Notes: generated from the sequence alone by a model not told the origin. DNA of 64,000 nucleotides from Candidatus Bathyoplasma sp. NZ (GCA_013332095.1 JABENI010000004.1:1-64000); one strand, 5' to 3'. Shown: positions 7,811-16,375, counted from the stretch's first letter. Translations and numbers: made by a program.

Positions 7811-9109
7811 TTATTTAGCTAATTTTTTAGCTTTTCTCATATATTCCGTTAAATGTATTTTTGAAGTACATACGTACGAGCATAGTCCACATTCGATACA
7901 ATTAAATATCTTTAATTTTTTTATGGCCTCGATGTCTTTGCATTTAAAGGCATTCATAATTTGTACCGGTTGTAACAGTGTTGGACAACTATAGACACAA
8001 GAAGCACATCTGATACACGGTTCTTCTGCTGGTTCTCCTTTTTCGAATACTAAAATAGAGGTGTTAGTAACTGCAATTATTGCATCGTCGAGTAATAGAT
8101 TAGCCCCCATCATCGGACCTCCAAGAACCAAAATTTTATCTTCTTTGGTCTTATATCCGCCGGCTGCTTCAATTAATCTAGGAACGTACTCTCCTACTTT
8201 AACTTTCATTTGACACGGCTTGTTTACGGCAGTCCCGGTAATTGTAAAATATCTTTCAACTACTGGATGATTATATTTCACTGCATTATAGATAGCTACA
8301 GCTGTCGTTACATTAATTTCAATTAAACCATAATCACTTAGTAACGTTCCTTGCTTTATTTTAATTCCCAAAACATTTTTAATTAATTCTAGTTCCCATC
8401 CTTGAGGATAGTAGTCTTGGACTTCAATAATTTCACAATTTAAATCACTAAAATGCTCAGCTTGTACTTTTCTTAAAGCCTTTAATAACGCTTTTTTAGT
8501 TTCTTTTACACCTATTATCCCTTTGGAAATACCCATTGAATTCATCGCGTATTTTAATCCACCAAAAATCTCGTAACTATTTTTTTTAACAAGTTGGTAA
8601 TCGGCTGACATATACGGTTCACATTCAATACCGTTTAAAACAATCGTCTCAATTTTAGCATCGGTCGCAAATTTTATATAAGTAGGAAATCCTCCTCCTC
8701 CTAATCCTTTGATTCCGTTATCTTTAATAATATCAACAAATTGATCTTTCGTTAATTGAGCAATTTCTTGGTCAGTTCTTTCTTTAATTGTATCCGCTTT
8801 AGTCTCTTGAAAATCATTAATAATTTCTAAACACTCTACTTTTTTACCAGAGTAATTAAATTTTTTAACTATTTGACCGACAGTCCCACTGACAGTGCTG
8901 AAAATATTTTCGGTAAAAAAACCACCATCTTTAACTCCTATGCACTCTCCTAATTTTACTTTATCTCCTTCTTTGACATCCAATTCATATGAATTTAATC
9001 TCATCTCAATTAAAGTAATATAAACCTTTTCAGGTGGGTCTATTTCAACGGTCGGTAAGTTTTTTCTTAATTTTTCATCAACCGTTATTTTATTGGTTTT
9101 TCTTATCAT
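7811..9109 (-). CDS. rnfC: Rnf complex subunit C, NAD-binding
   Basis: About 432 residues from the ATG at 9109 (a GTG at 9121 is possible but poorly placed; GAGGG lies 7 bases before the ATG). Domains in order: an N-terminal barrel-sandwich region, the NADH/FMN-binding domain with GLGGGGFPTYIKF, a soluble-ligand-binding beta-grasp part, and a C-terminal pair of [4Fe-4S] motifs, CIRCASCVYSCP and CIECGLCSYVC. It is the peripheral cytoplasmic subunit where NAD is reduced or NADH oxidised. First gene of the operon, with a TATAAT-containing promoter region in the divergent spacer toward the ATP-grasp genes. Confidence 0.95.
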   Translation of the reverse strand: MIRKTNKITVDEKLRKNLPTVEIDPPEKVYITLIEMRLNSYELDVKEGDKVKLGECIGVKDGGFFTENIFSTVSGTVGQIVKKFNYSGKKVECLEIINDFQETKADTIKERTDQEIAQLTKDQFVDIIKDNGIKGLGGGGFPTYIKFATDAKIETIVLNGIECEPYMSADYQLVKKNSYEIFGGLKYAMNSMGISKGIIGVKETKKALLKALRKVQAEHFSDLNCEIIEVQDYYPQGWELELIKNVLGIKIKQGTLLSDYGLIEINVTTAVAIYNAVKYNHPVVERYFTITGTAVNKPCQMKVKVGEYVPRLIEAAGGYKTKEDKILVLGGPMMGANLLLDDAIIAVTNTSILVFEKGEPAEEPCIRCASCVYSCPTLLQPVQIMNAFKCKDIEAIKKLKIFNCIECGLCSYVCTSKIHLTEYMRKAKKLAK

Positions 9110-9200
9110 ACCATCCCTCACTTTCTAAAATATTAACTACTTTTTCTAGTACATTCCTTTTTATTATAATATATAATTGGATAAAATAAAATATTTTTTA

Positions 9201-9249
9201 TATAAATGAACCTCCTTTATTGCAAATACATACAATAAGTTGAGGTGAA
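9201..9249 (+). promoter_or_regulatory. Sigma-K-like promoter before the ATP-grasp pair
   Basis: AACC (9209-9212), a 16-base spacer and CATACAATA (9229-9237) fit the mother-cell sigma-K pattern mACm-N16/17-CATAnnnTA exactly; CATACAAT also fits the sigma-E -10 box. The weak point is spacing: transcription would begin at about 9241-9243, right at the ribosome binding site GAGGTG (9242-9247), giving an almost absent leader. A sigma-A alternative is TTGGAT (9177-9182) with TATATA 16 bases later. Confidence 0.4.
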
Positions 9250-10428
9250 ATGATGAAATGTATTATCCACATCCAGACAAATAAATCCGGAACGAGTAGG
9301 GAAATTTTAAAGAATTGTTTTAAAGAAAATTGCTTTAATATTTTACTAACTGATAGAGAAAAAATCCAAAACAAACATCAAGAATACCCAGAAATACAAA
9401 AAATATTTCTACTTAAAAACCTTAATTTTGAAGTTATTTGTGAACTTATTGAACAAAATATTATTCCCTACTACAAAATTGAAACAATTCTTAGTTTTGT
9501 TGATAACTATGTCTATTTATCTAGTAGATTAAGAGACCTTTACTGCTTTAATCCAACCAATACCAAAAGTATTGAAGTGATGGAAAATAAATTATTAACT
9601 AGAGAAATGTTTAAAGATACGGAGTACAGTATCAAACATTCGTCTAGTAAAGATGTAATTTTTAATACTATAAAATACCCAATTGTTTTAAAGCATCCTA
9701 ATTCTTGTGCTTCGAGAAACGTAAATTTAATTCATTCAGAAAAAGAGTTTAAAAATTTTAATTTAGACAATTTATTTATTGAAAATTATATTGAAGGAGA
9801 GCAATTTTTAATAGAACTATTTGTAAAAGAAAAAGAAATTTATATAATTGGGAAATTCAAACAAAAAATTTTATATTCTGATACTAATTCATTCATTATA
9901 ACTGATTATATTTTAGATCAAAACAATCAAATAACGAAAGAAGAAGATTTATTTTTTAATGCTTTAATTCAGAAATTAGAATATTTTAATGGACCGTTAC
10001 ATTTAGAGTACAAAATAAATCAAGATGTTATTAAACTAATTGAAATTAATCCTAGACCCACTGGAAATAGTATGATTGAAGCAATTGAAAAGGCGACAAA
10101 AATCAATTATGCTCAACAGTTAATTTACTTTTATTTAAATAAAAATTATATCATACCTAAAATAAAAACTAATGTTTACATCAAATTTTTAACATCTTCT
10201 AAAAACGGAAGACTTACAAAAGTCACAGGAAAAAATAAATCTTTAAGGATTCCTCATATTGATTTTATTTTTATTAAAAAAAGAAAAGGAAACAGAATTT
10301 TTCTTCCTAGACACATGGGTGATAGATTAGCCTATATTATCAGCAGTAATTCATCAATAGAAAATTTAGAAAATTCTATCAAAGAAGTTTCAAAAACTTT
10401 AAATTTCCAAATAGATGAGAATAAATAA
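9250..10428 (+). CDS. ATP-grasp domain protein, putative carboxylate-amine ligase (paralog 1)
   Basis: 392 residues, or 391 if the second ATG at 9253 is used; GAGGTG is 5 bases before that one, which is the better spacing. Seen: an N-terminal Rossmann-like part beginning 'IQTNKSGTSREIL', an ATP-grasp core with 'IVLKHPNSCASRNVNLI' (nucleotide lysine region), 'IENYIEGEQFLIELFV' and 'IKLIEINPRPTG' (Mg-binding Glu-Ile-Asn), then a C-terminal lobe with 'RHMGDRLAYII'. Members of this fold join a carboxylate to an amine through an acyl phosphate; the substrate cannot be read from sequence. It is clearly paralogous to the gene at 11404-12552 (same TN-x-GTS, NSCAS, EINPR and HMGDR blocks). Its stop overlaps the next start (TAATG), so the two are cotranslated. 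Confidence 0.8.
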   Translation: MMKCIIHIQTNKSGTSREILKNCFKENCFNILLTDREKIQNKHQEYPEIQKIFLLKNLNFEVICELIEQNIIPYYKIETILSFVDNYVYLSSRLRDLYCFNPTNTKSIEVMENKLLTREMFKDTEYSIKHSSSKDVIFNTIKYPIVLKHPNSCASRNVNLIHSEKEFKNFNLDNLFIENYIEGEQFLIELFVKEKEIYIIGKFKQKILYSDTNSFIITDYILDQNNQITKEEDLFFNALIQKLEYFNGPLHLEYKINQDVIKLIEINPRPTGNSMIEAIEKATKINYAQQLIYFYLNKNYIIPKIKTNVYIKFLTSSKNGRLTKVTGKNKSLRIPHIDFIFIKKRKGNRIFLPRHMGDRLAYIISSNSSIENLENSIKEVSKTLNFQIDENK

Positions 10429-11387
10429 TGATAATAGCTGCTATTCATATGCGTGAGCATCCCAGTAAAATTAAAAGAGTCTTGAATTATGCTGCTATGG
10501 CCAGTTTATACAACCAACAATTCTATTACTTTTCTCCAAGTAAAGTCAATTTAAAAAAGAAAGTAATCGCTGGTTATTATTATGACAACGGTTGGAAACA
10601 AAAAGAATTCCCCTTTCCTGATGTAATTATTAATATGTCTTCTCCTGCAACAACAAAACAAAACGATATTTTTTATGATTTATCTGAAATTATCCCTTTT
10701 ACCGAAGAATCAATTGGTGATAAAGAAGCAATTTATAAAATTTTAAACAATCGCTTAGAATTTAAACAGTATTTACCGCATACTGAAAAATTTTCTAACT
10801 TTGAGCAACTAGCAAAAATAAACGAAAACAAAAAAATTGTTCTGAAGCCTAGCAGTGGCTGTCAAGGAGAAGGAATTTATTTTTTAGAAAAAAAATCAAA
10901 TTTAAATTTTTTAAAAGAAATAGACCTGTCAGATTATATTGTTCAACAGTATATAAATTCAGTAACTGTTCAAGGGTATTTAATGGATTTTAGAATTCAC
11001 ACTCAAAAAAATGAGTTTGGTGAATATGTTTTAACCGCAATTTTCCCTAGAATAACAACGGCTAAAAATGATGTTACTAACTATAGTCAAGGTGGCTATT
11101 CAACTAATATTAATACCTTTTTAGAAAATAATTTTGGCAATACTGCTGAAATCGTATTTAATAAGTTAAAATTGCTAGGAATCCAAATTTCTAATTCATT
11201 AAATGACTATTACGATAATGAATTAAATGAATTGGGAATTGATGTTGGTATCGAAAATAATAACATATATTTATATGAGGTTAATTGGCGACCTGGAAGT
11301 CCTATTTTCTTCAGTGGTGAAGTAACTCAAAGTGAATACTTAATCCAATATGCTATTTATTTAGCTAAGCAAAAAGACTGTAAATAA
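10428..11387 (+). CDS. YheC/YheD-family ATP-grasp protein (spore coat-associated type)
   Basis: 319 residues. Matches the YheC/YheD ATP-grasp family: 'FPDVIINMSSP' early, 'IVLKPSSGCQGEGIYFLE' as the nucleotide loop, 'VQQYINSVTVQGYLMDFRIHTQK', 'LTAIFPRITTAKNDVTNYSQGG', and 'ELGIDVGIENNNIYLYEVNWRPG' as the metal site. In Bacillus subtilis YheC and YheD are associated with the endospore coat, though their reaction is not established. The overlap with the preceding ATP-grasp gene suggests the two act on the same product. A hairpin covers the stop codon. Both genes are as AT-rich as the surroundings, so recent transfer is not evident. Confidence 0.85.
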   Translation: MIIAAIHMREHPSKIKRVLNYAAMASLYNQQFYYFSPSKVNLKKKVIAGYYYDNGWKQKEFPFPDVIINMSSPATTKQNDIFYDLSEIIPFTEESIGDKEAIYKILNNRLEFKQYLPHTEKFSNFEQLAKINENKKIVLKPSSGCQGEGIYFLEKKSNLNFLKEIDLSDYIVQQYINSVTVQGYLMDFRIHTQKNEFGEYVLTAIFPRITTAKNDVTNYSQGGYSTNINTFLENNFGNTAEIVFNKLKLLGIQISNSLNDYYDNELNELGIDVGIENNNIYLYEVNWRPGSPIFFSGEVTQSEYLIQYAIYLAKQKDCK

Positions 11388-11397
11388 TTACAGTCTT
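11371..11397. terminator. Terminator between convergent ATP-grasp genes
   Basis: AAGACTGTAA (11374-11383) and TTACAGTCTT (11388-11397) form a perfect 10-bp stem. The loop and its edge contain the stop codon of the plus-strand gene. The A-run 11371-11375 gives a T-tail on the minus strand, so it best serves the minus gene and may act in both directions. Confidence 0.75.
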
Positions 11398-11403
11398 CTA
11401 ATT

Positions 11404-12552
11404 TTAACGTTTATTTATAGTAAATAATGTAAATATTAACAAGAAAAAATATGATAAATTCCCGCTACTGTTTGGTTTTTTTAACTGTACATTTAATCCA
11501 ATAATTTTTTTATCTTTAAAATCTGATTTCAGCACATAGCCAAATCGATCACCCATATGTTTTATTTTGTAAATAGTTTCTCCTTTTTTGGAAAATATTT
11601 TTACTTTACAAATGTTATCCTTTTTTAATTTTTCGAAGTCATAATTGATATCTTTTATTTCCATTCGCTGATTAGAGTACAACATCTTTAAATAACCATC
11701 TCTAATTATTTTAGGTCTATCAAATTTTTCATTTAAATAACAGTTTAACATAATTTCTAAATAATTTTCACCACAGATATGATTCAATAAATCATCCATT
11801 CCAAAACCAGAAATACGGGGATTAATTTCGATTAATTTAACTTCACCATCTCTAATTTTATACTCGATGTGGATATGTTGTGTTTTTATCTGCAATTTTT
11901 TTATAACTGCCGAAAGCATTTTCAATTCATTCGCTGTGAAAAGATCTAGTTTATCAACTGTATAACTATCTACAATAAAAGTATTGTATGCAGTTTTCAC
12001 TATATTTTGTTTAATTTTACAAATAAAAATTGGCTTATAATCTTTAATTAGAACTTCCATCAAATATTGCTCGCCTTTGATAAATTCTTCATAAAAATAG
12101 TTGGACCCTAAAGATCTATTGACTAAAAAAACATCTTTAGAAGCACATGAGTTAGCTTTTTTGGCTATCGTAAATTTATCAGAATAATTTTTAGAAAAAT
12201 TAATATTAAAGTCATCTTCTTTAAATTTATTTCTAATTAAAAGTTTATCTTCCATAATTTTTGCACTTGGAGTATTCAAAAATGAAACTTTAAAATAATC
12301 TGCTACTTTTGCTGCTAAATAGACATAACCATCAGCAAAACTAAATATTCCTCCTAAATCATTATTTAATTTATTATTGTTAATTGTATTAATTATTTTT
12401 TGATAAGTTAGTTCAGTTTTATAAACGCTAACATCAGCTAAATCAATATTTTTATCGGTTAGTAAATTAACTTCATAACCCATTTTAACCGCTGTTTTAA
12501 TTATTTCTGTACTCGTCCCTCTATTCGTATTTATAAAAATTAATTTTTTCAT
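11404..12552 (-). CDS. ATP-grasp domain protein with hydrophobic C-terminal tail (paralog 2)
   Basis: 382 residues, same architecture as the gene at 9250: 'INTNRGTSTEIIKTA', 'FTIAKKANSCASKDVFLV', 'EEFIKGEQYLMEVLI', 'VKLIEINPRISGFGM', and 'KHMGDRFGYVL'. It differs at the C-terminus, where the paralog ends in polar residues and this one continues with PNSSGNLSYFFLLIFTLFT and a basic end, which could be a short membrane tail. Ribosome binding site GAGGTG precedes the ATG. Upstream on this strand is TATAAT, so a housekeeping promoter is more likely here than a sporulation one. It faces the other ATP-grasp pair; the three are probably functionally linked, but the product is unknown. Confidence 0.8.
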   Translation of the reverse strand: MKKLIFINTNRGTSTEIIKTAVKMGYEVNLLTDKNIDLADVSVYKTELTYQKIINTINNNKLNNDLGGIFSFADGYVYLAAKVADYFKVSFLNTPSAKIMEDKLLIRNKFKEDDFNINFSKNYSDKFTIAKKANSCASKDVFLVNRSLGSNYFYEEFIKGEQYLMEVLIKDYKPIFICKIKQNIVKTAYNTFIVDSYTVDKLDLFTANELKMLSAVIKKLQIKTQHIHIEYKIRDGEVKLIEINPRISGFGMDDLLNHICGENYLEIMLNCYLNEKFDRPKIIRDGYLKMLYSNQRMEIKDINYDFEKLKKDNICKVKIFSKKGETIYKIKHMGDRFGYVLKSDFKDKKIIGLNVQLKKPNSSGNLSYFFLLIFTLFTINKR

Positions 12553-12633
12553 TAACTAACACCTCGTATTATACTATGATAAAAGCACAGTTTTATCAAC
12601 ATTATTTTACTATTTTTTTGAAATATAACCAAT

Positions 12634-12657
12634 AAAAAAAATGAGCTGAGCCCATTT
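12634..12657 (-). terminator. Terminator after ttcA-like gene
   Basis: AAATGAGC (12639-12646) pairs with GCCCATTT (12650-12657) with one wobble. The A-run at 12634-12641 gives a run of T on the minus strand just after the stop codon. Confidence 0.7.
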
Positions 12658-12659
12658 CT

Positions 12660-13478
12660 CTATATTTTTATCTTTTTTTTATCTAAATAAGAAATCTTCT
12701 CTTTATTTATTCGATAACCGATTACTGCATCTAAATTAACATTTTTAGCTGCTTCAAAAATAGATTTATCAATATCTGGATGAATTTTTCTATATTCAGC
12801 AATAAAACCTTTAATTTCTTTTCTCTTGCTTCCCGTTATTTTTTTAGTTACAGTACATCCACAGTTCATCGGTTTTAGTTCTGCACAATCACGCCATTTT
12901 TTAATATGTTCTTCTTTCACATAAATCAGTGGCCTAATTAATTCCATCTTATCATAATTTTGTGCTTTTATTTTAGGTAACATCGTTTTAAATTCAGAAG
13001 CATAAAACACATTTAATAATGTTGTTTCAATCACATCATCAAAATGATGTCCTAATGCTAATTTGTTACAACCTAACTCTTTGGCAAAGTTGTATAAAAA
13101 CCCTCTTCTCATCCGAGCACATAAATAACAAGGTTTTCCCGTTCCAGACTTAAGTTCAGCGATTTTAAAAACTTCTGAATTTCTTATTTTTACCGGTATC
13201 GCTAAATTTGCACAATTTTCTTCTAACCCTGCTCTATCCTTTTCGCAAAAGCCTGGATCCATCGTTATAAATTCAAGAGAAAATTTAATTCGTCCATGTT
13301 TTTGTAACTCTTGGAGACATTTCGCCAACAACAAACTATCTTTGCCACCAGAAATAGCTACTGCTACTTTGTCATTTTCTTCAATTAAGCAAAACTCATT
13401 TACCCCTTTTGTAAACTTACTCCAAATATCTTTACGATATTTTTTTATTATATTTTTTTCAACTTCTTTTAATTCCAT
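12660..13478 (-). CDS. ttcA: TtcA-family PP-loop tRNA thiolation enzyme
   Basis: 272 residues. N-type ATP pyrophosphatase with PP-loop SGGKDS (43-48), 'LALGHHFDDVIETTLLN', a CxxC pair in KPCYLCARMRRG (Cys117, Cys120) and a further MNCGC (Cys206, Cys208). The two conserved Cys plus a third are the [4Fe-4S] ligands of TtcA, which makes 2-thiocytidine in tRNA; other members of the same group thiolate other bases, so the exact target is inferred. TilS, the related lysidine enzyme, is a separate gene at 40048. AGAGGA lies before the ATG. It sits 36 bases downstream of an unknown membrane protein gene on the same strand. Confidence 0.8.
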   Translation of the reverse strand: MELKEVEKNIIKKYRKDIWSKFTKGVNEFCLIEENDKVAVAISGGKDSLLLAKCLQELQKHGRIKFSLEFITMDPGFCEKDRAGLEENCANLAIPVKIRNSEVFKIAELKSGTGKPCYLCARMRRGFLYNFAKELGCNKLALGHHFDDVIETTLLNVFYASEFKTMLPKIKAQNYDKMELIRPLIYVKEEHIKKWRDCAELKPMNCGCTVTKKITGSKRKEIKGFIAEYRKIHPDIDKSIFEAAKNVNLDAVIGYRINKEKISYLDKKKIKI

Positions 13479-13514
13479 ATTTTATTCCTCTAATAAAAAA
13501 ATAGTATTTATTTA

Positions 13515-14333
13515 CTATTTTTTATTTTTCCATTTTTTAAAAACATTATTTTCATATATTTCTATTTCTATTAAAGCGTATAATCCAAATATTAAAGGTA
13601 TGATTAGTATTGAAGAAATCAAAGCACCTTTTATCCCTGCTGATAAACTTTTATCGTATTTTGTGTTTGATATATCATTAGCATAACCTTCTGATAAAAC
13701 AAAATCAGGATGCTGTTGTAATCTTGCTACCGAAAAATAATGACCTACATCATAATAATCATTTAGTGCAGTTCTATATAATTCTCCTCCATTTAAACTT
13801 CCTACTACTAGTTGAAAGTCTTCTGTTCCACACGGTGAGGGAAAACCCTCGTGACCCTCGGAAGCCTCGTGTCTTCCGAGTTCATCAGTATCTAAATCTA
13901 ACATTGCGATTTGGATATTTGTTCCTTTAACTACCTCTAATCTATCAGAATCAATCCTTCTTTCAGAGCCATCACTTTCTCTACAATAAAGTCCGAAATC
14001 AACGTGCCCTAATTCCATATTTCCTTCAGCATCATTTTTATAATCGGTAAACGATATATACAGCCCTGTATTGAATTTATCTTCATCAAATGTTGCTAAA
14101 TGCACTTTGAATTTATAGTCATCTGTTTTTTCTTGAATCAATGGGTCTTCAACATATTTGTAACTAGTAATTTCTAGAACTTCTAATGCAATTTGATCAT
14201 TTGTTTTATTTTTTATTACACTTTCCCAGTCAATTTTAGTTGTACCCTTATCATAAGATATTTTTCCGACTAAAAATATTAAAAAAATTGCTACAACAGT
14301 CCATATGAAAATGCGTATTTTATAATTTTTCAT
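13515..14333 (-). CDS. Unknown membrane protein with extracytoplasmic domain
   Basis: 272 residues. An N-terminal membrane helix (7-25), a large soluble part (about 30-225) and a C-terminal membrane helix (about 232-255) followed by a basic tail. The soluble part is rich in acidic residues and beta strands ('DYKFKVHLATFDEDKFNTGLYISFTDY'). I do not recognise the family. The segment GRHEASEGHEGFPSPCG (around residues 155-171) is encoded by two locally GC-rich hairpins unlike the rest of the gene. GGAGG precedes the ATG. It may be co-transcribed with the ttcA-like gene downstream, but no functional link is evident. Confidence 0.6.
   Translation of the reverse strand: MKNYKIRIFIWTVVAIFLIFLVGKISYDKGTTKIDWESVIKNKTNDQIALEVLEITSYKYVEDPLIQEKTDDYKFKVHLATFDEDKFNTGLYISFTDYKNDAEGNMELGHVDFGLYCRESDGSERRIDSDRLEVVKGTNIQIAMLDLDTDELGRHEASEGHEGFPSPCGTEDFQLVVGSLNGGELYRTALNDYYDVGHYFSVARLQQHPDFVLSEGYANDISNTKYDKSLSAGIKGALISSILIIPLIFGLYALIEIEIYENNVFKKWKNKK
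13831..13880. repeat. Two adjacent GC-rich inverted repeats inside a coding sequence
   Basis: GAGGG-AAAA-CCCTC (13837-13841 / 13846-13850), extendable by CAC/GTG with a three-base bulge, is followed directly by a perfect 8-bp repeat CTCGGAAG / CTTCCGAG (13857-13864 / 13873-13880). The base composition is clearly richer in G and C than the surroundings. It resembles a small palindromic insertion that kept the reading frame. Confidence 0.6.
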
Positions 14334-14459
14334 GATAATCCTCCATCAATACTTATAATTATATATTATAATATTTAAATGTACAATATAAAATTAATTT
14401 TTATATTTCAAATTTTATATTACTATTATACATCTTCTGTCAAAAAATATTACGCTTGA

Positions 14460-14488
14460 TTGCAATTATTGATACTAAATGCTATAAT
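14460..14488 (+). promoter_or_regulatory. Promoter of the TPP-regulated operon
   Basis: TTGCAA (14460-14465), a 17-base spacer and TATAAT (14483-14488) preceded by TGC form a sigma-A promoter with extended -10, placed just ahead of the riboswitch. Confidence 0.7.
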
Positions 14489-14495
14489 TTACTAG

Positions 14496-14574
14496 CAATT
14501 AGAGGTGCCAAAATTAATTGGCTGAGATTAAACTCTTTGAACCTGCACTCGTTAATTCGAACGAAGGGAAATTG
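14496..14574 (+). ncRNA. TPP riboswitch (THI element)
   Basis: The conserved aptamer blocks are visible: GGCTGAGATTAAACTC (the CTGAGA bulge that binds the pyrimidine) followed by TTTGAACCTG, and GAACGAAGGGAA, which binds the pyrophosphate arm. CAATT at the start pairs with AATTG at the end to make P1. The order and spacing fit the THI box. It binds thiamine pyrophosphate and, with the terminator after it, should switch off the downstream ABC transporter when TPP is plentiful. Confidence 0.95.
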
Positions 14575-14628
14575 ATTGTTAAGCAAAATTTTATTTTTCT
14601 TAACTAAAAGTTTATCGATGACAACTTC

Positions 14629-14658
14629 TCTATGCCAGTAATTGCATAGACTTTTTTT
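14629..14658 (+). terminator. Riboswitch-controlled terminator
   Basis: TCTATGC (14629-14635) and GCATAGA (14644-14650) form a perfect stem followed by CTTTTTTT. It lies between the TPP aptamer and the ribosome binding site GAGAGGAG, the usual place of the expression platform. A further inverted repeat, GTTAAG...CTTAAC, between aptamer and terminator may be part of the alternative fold. Confidence 0.85.
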
Positions 14659-14676
14659 ATTGAGAGGAGTTTTGCT

Positions 14677-15432
14677 ATGTTTTCGTTTAAAAACAAACAT
14701 CTTAATTTTACTTTTTTATTTTTAGTAATTTTTTTAGTCCTACTCCAAATTTTTTTAAATATTTTTGATGTTCCTAGTTATATTTTTCCCTCTCCCACTA
14801 AAGTCGCTATCGCAATGATTGAAGTTTTAAAAATAAATAAGATTGATTTTTTACATACTTTTTCTATTGCCCTACTCGGTTTTACTCTATCTATTTTTTT
14901 AGCAATATTCTTTAGTTATTTAATTGATAAATATTTACTATTGGAAAAAATATTTTATCCAATTTTGATAGCTATGCAATCAGTTCCCACAATAATTTTA
15001 GCTCCATTATTTGCACTATGGTTTGGATATGGTGTCTTTCCTAAAATTTTAGTTGTAGTAATGATTTGCTTTTTTCCGATAATTGTTAATTTACTTCAAG
15101 GCTATAAAAGTATTGACAAAGATTATTTTAAATTGATGAAAATTTATCAAGCCTCCCATAAGCAAATTTTTTACTATGTGAAATTCAAAGGCTCGATTAA
15201 ACCGCTTTTTGCTGGTTTAAAAATTGCGATTACTTATAGTTTTATCGGTGCTATTTTTGCTGAAATGATGGGTGGACGTTATGGAATTGGCTTAGCCTTA
15301 CTCAAGTATCAAAGAGGTTTTAAACTCGAATATTCGTTCGCTATAATTATCCTTACAATGTTGATTAGTTATATTTCATTCAAAATAATAATAATAATTG
15401 AAAGAAGGTATTTTTTATATGAAAAAAATTAG
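14677..15432 (+). CDS. thiX: ABC transporter permease, thiamine pyrimidine precursor (ThiX-type)
   Basis: 251 residues with about six membrane helices, of the SsuC/TauC/ThiX permease family (BPD_transp_1). Seen: the cytoplasmic EAA loop around 'YQASHKQIFYYVKFKGSIKPLFAGLKIA' with its conserved Gly, which docks to the ATPase. GAGAGGAG lies 7 bases before the ATG. It is the first gene behind the TPP riboswitch and overlaps the next gene by 14 bases. The riboswitch and gene order permease, binding protein, ATPase point to import of a hydroxymethylpyrimidine or formylaminopyrimidine precursor (ThiXYZ) rather than sulfonates or nitrate. Confidence 0.88.
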   Translation: MFSFKNKHLNFTFLFLVIFLVLLQIFLNIFDVPSYIFPSPTKVAIAMIEVLKINKIDFLHTFSIALLGFTLSIFLAIFFSYLIDKYLLLEKIFYPILIAMQSVPTIILAPLFALWFGYGVFPKILVVVMICFFPIIVNLLQGYKSIDKDYFKLMKIYQASHKQIFYYVKFKGSIKPLFAGLKIAITYSFIGAIFAEMMGGRYGIGLALLKYQRGFKLEYSFAIIILTMLISYISFKIIIIIERRYFLYEKN

Positions 15433-16375
15433 TTTGTTGTTTTTTAGTCTCTTAGTTTTAACTGGTTGTAAAAACAACATCGATAAAACAGTTGTTACTG
15501 TCCAGTTAGATTATTTAATTAATACTAATCATACTGGATTATACGTTGCTTTAGAAAAAAATTTCTTTGAAGATGAAAATTTAAACATTTCTATAATTGA
15601 AGCAGCAACTAGTGAACCGTTAAGTGCAGTAGCATTAAACAAAGTTGATTTCGCCTACAGTTATGAAGAAAATATTATTTATGCCCACTCAAGCACAGAC
15701 CCCTTACCAATCCAAGCAATTTATGCGGTAGTCCAAAACAATACCTCAGGATTAATTTATAAAAAAAACAAGATCCAAACTGTTCAAGATTTAGCTGGTA
15801 AAACTTACGGTACTTGGAATTCACCAATTGAAGAAGCAATTATCAAAACAATTATCAAAAACAATAATTTACCTGAAAATTCTATCGACAGTATTGTTCT
15901 TAGTAACGATAATGTTTTTCAAAATTTAGCAGGAGAAATTGACTTTCAATGGGTATTTTATGGTTGGGATATGACAAATGCCATCAGTAAAGGCATTGAT
16001 GAAGATTACAGCTTCTTGTATTTACAAGAGATTGATGAGGCCCTTAATTTTTATACCCCGGTCATCGCCAGCAATAAAAATGTTGATCAAGAATTAGCTG
16101 AAAAATTTCTTACTGCCTTAAATAAAGGATATTTATACGCAATTGATAATCCTATTGAAAGCGCAGAAATATTACATAAATATGCTCCTGAATATGACCT
16201 AGAACATTTAAAACATTCCCAAATTTATTTAAGTGAACAATATGCAAAAGATGGTAGATTAGGATTGATGAAAAAAGATGTATGGCAAAATTTTTATAAT
16301 TGGATGTCTCAAAATAATATTGTTCAGACAGAAATAGATGTGGAGGAATTATATACTAATGAATTCATCAAATAA
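15419..16375 (+). CDS. thiY: ABC transporter substrate-binding lipoprotein (NMT1/ThiY type)
   Basis: 318 residues from the ATG at 15419. Lipobox LVLTGC with Cys17. The mature part is an NMT1/THI5-like binding protein: 'VTVQLDYLINTNHTGLYVALEKNFFEDENLNI' is the family's opening block, followed by 'NKVDFAYSYEENIIYA' and 'LAGKTYGTWNSPIEEA'. A TTG 21 bases upstream is in frame but lacks a ribosome binding site; GAAGG precedes the ATG. Binds the pyrimidine precursor outside the membrane and hands it to ThiX. A thiamine biosynthesis enzyme is not in this window. Confidence 0.88.
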   Translation: MKKISLLFFSLLVLTGCKNNIDKTVVTVQLDYLINTNHTGLYVALEKNFFEDENLNISIIEAATSEPLSAVALNKVDFAYSYEENIIYAHSSTDPLPIQAIYAVVQNNTSGLIYKKNKIQTVQDLAGKTYGTWNSPIEEAIIKTIIKNNNLPENSIDSIVLSNDNVFQNLAGEIDFQWVFYGWDMTNAISKGIDEDYSFLYLQEIDEALNFYTPVIASNKNVDQELAEKFLTALNKGYLYAIDNPIESAEILHKYAPEYDLEHLKHSQIYLSEQYAKDGRLGLMKKDVWQNFYNWMSQNNIVQTEIDVEELYTNEFIK

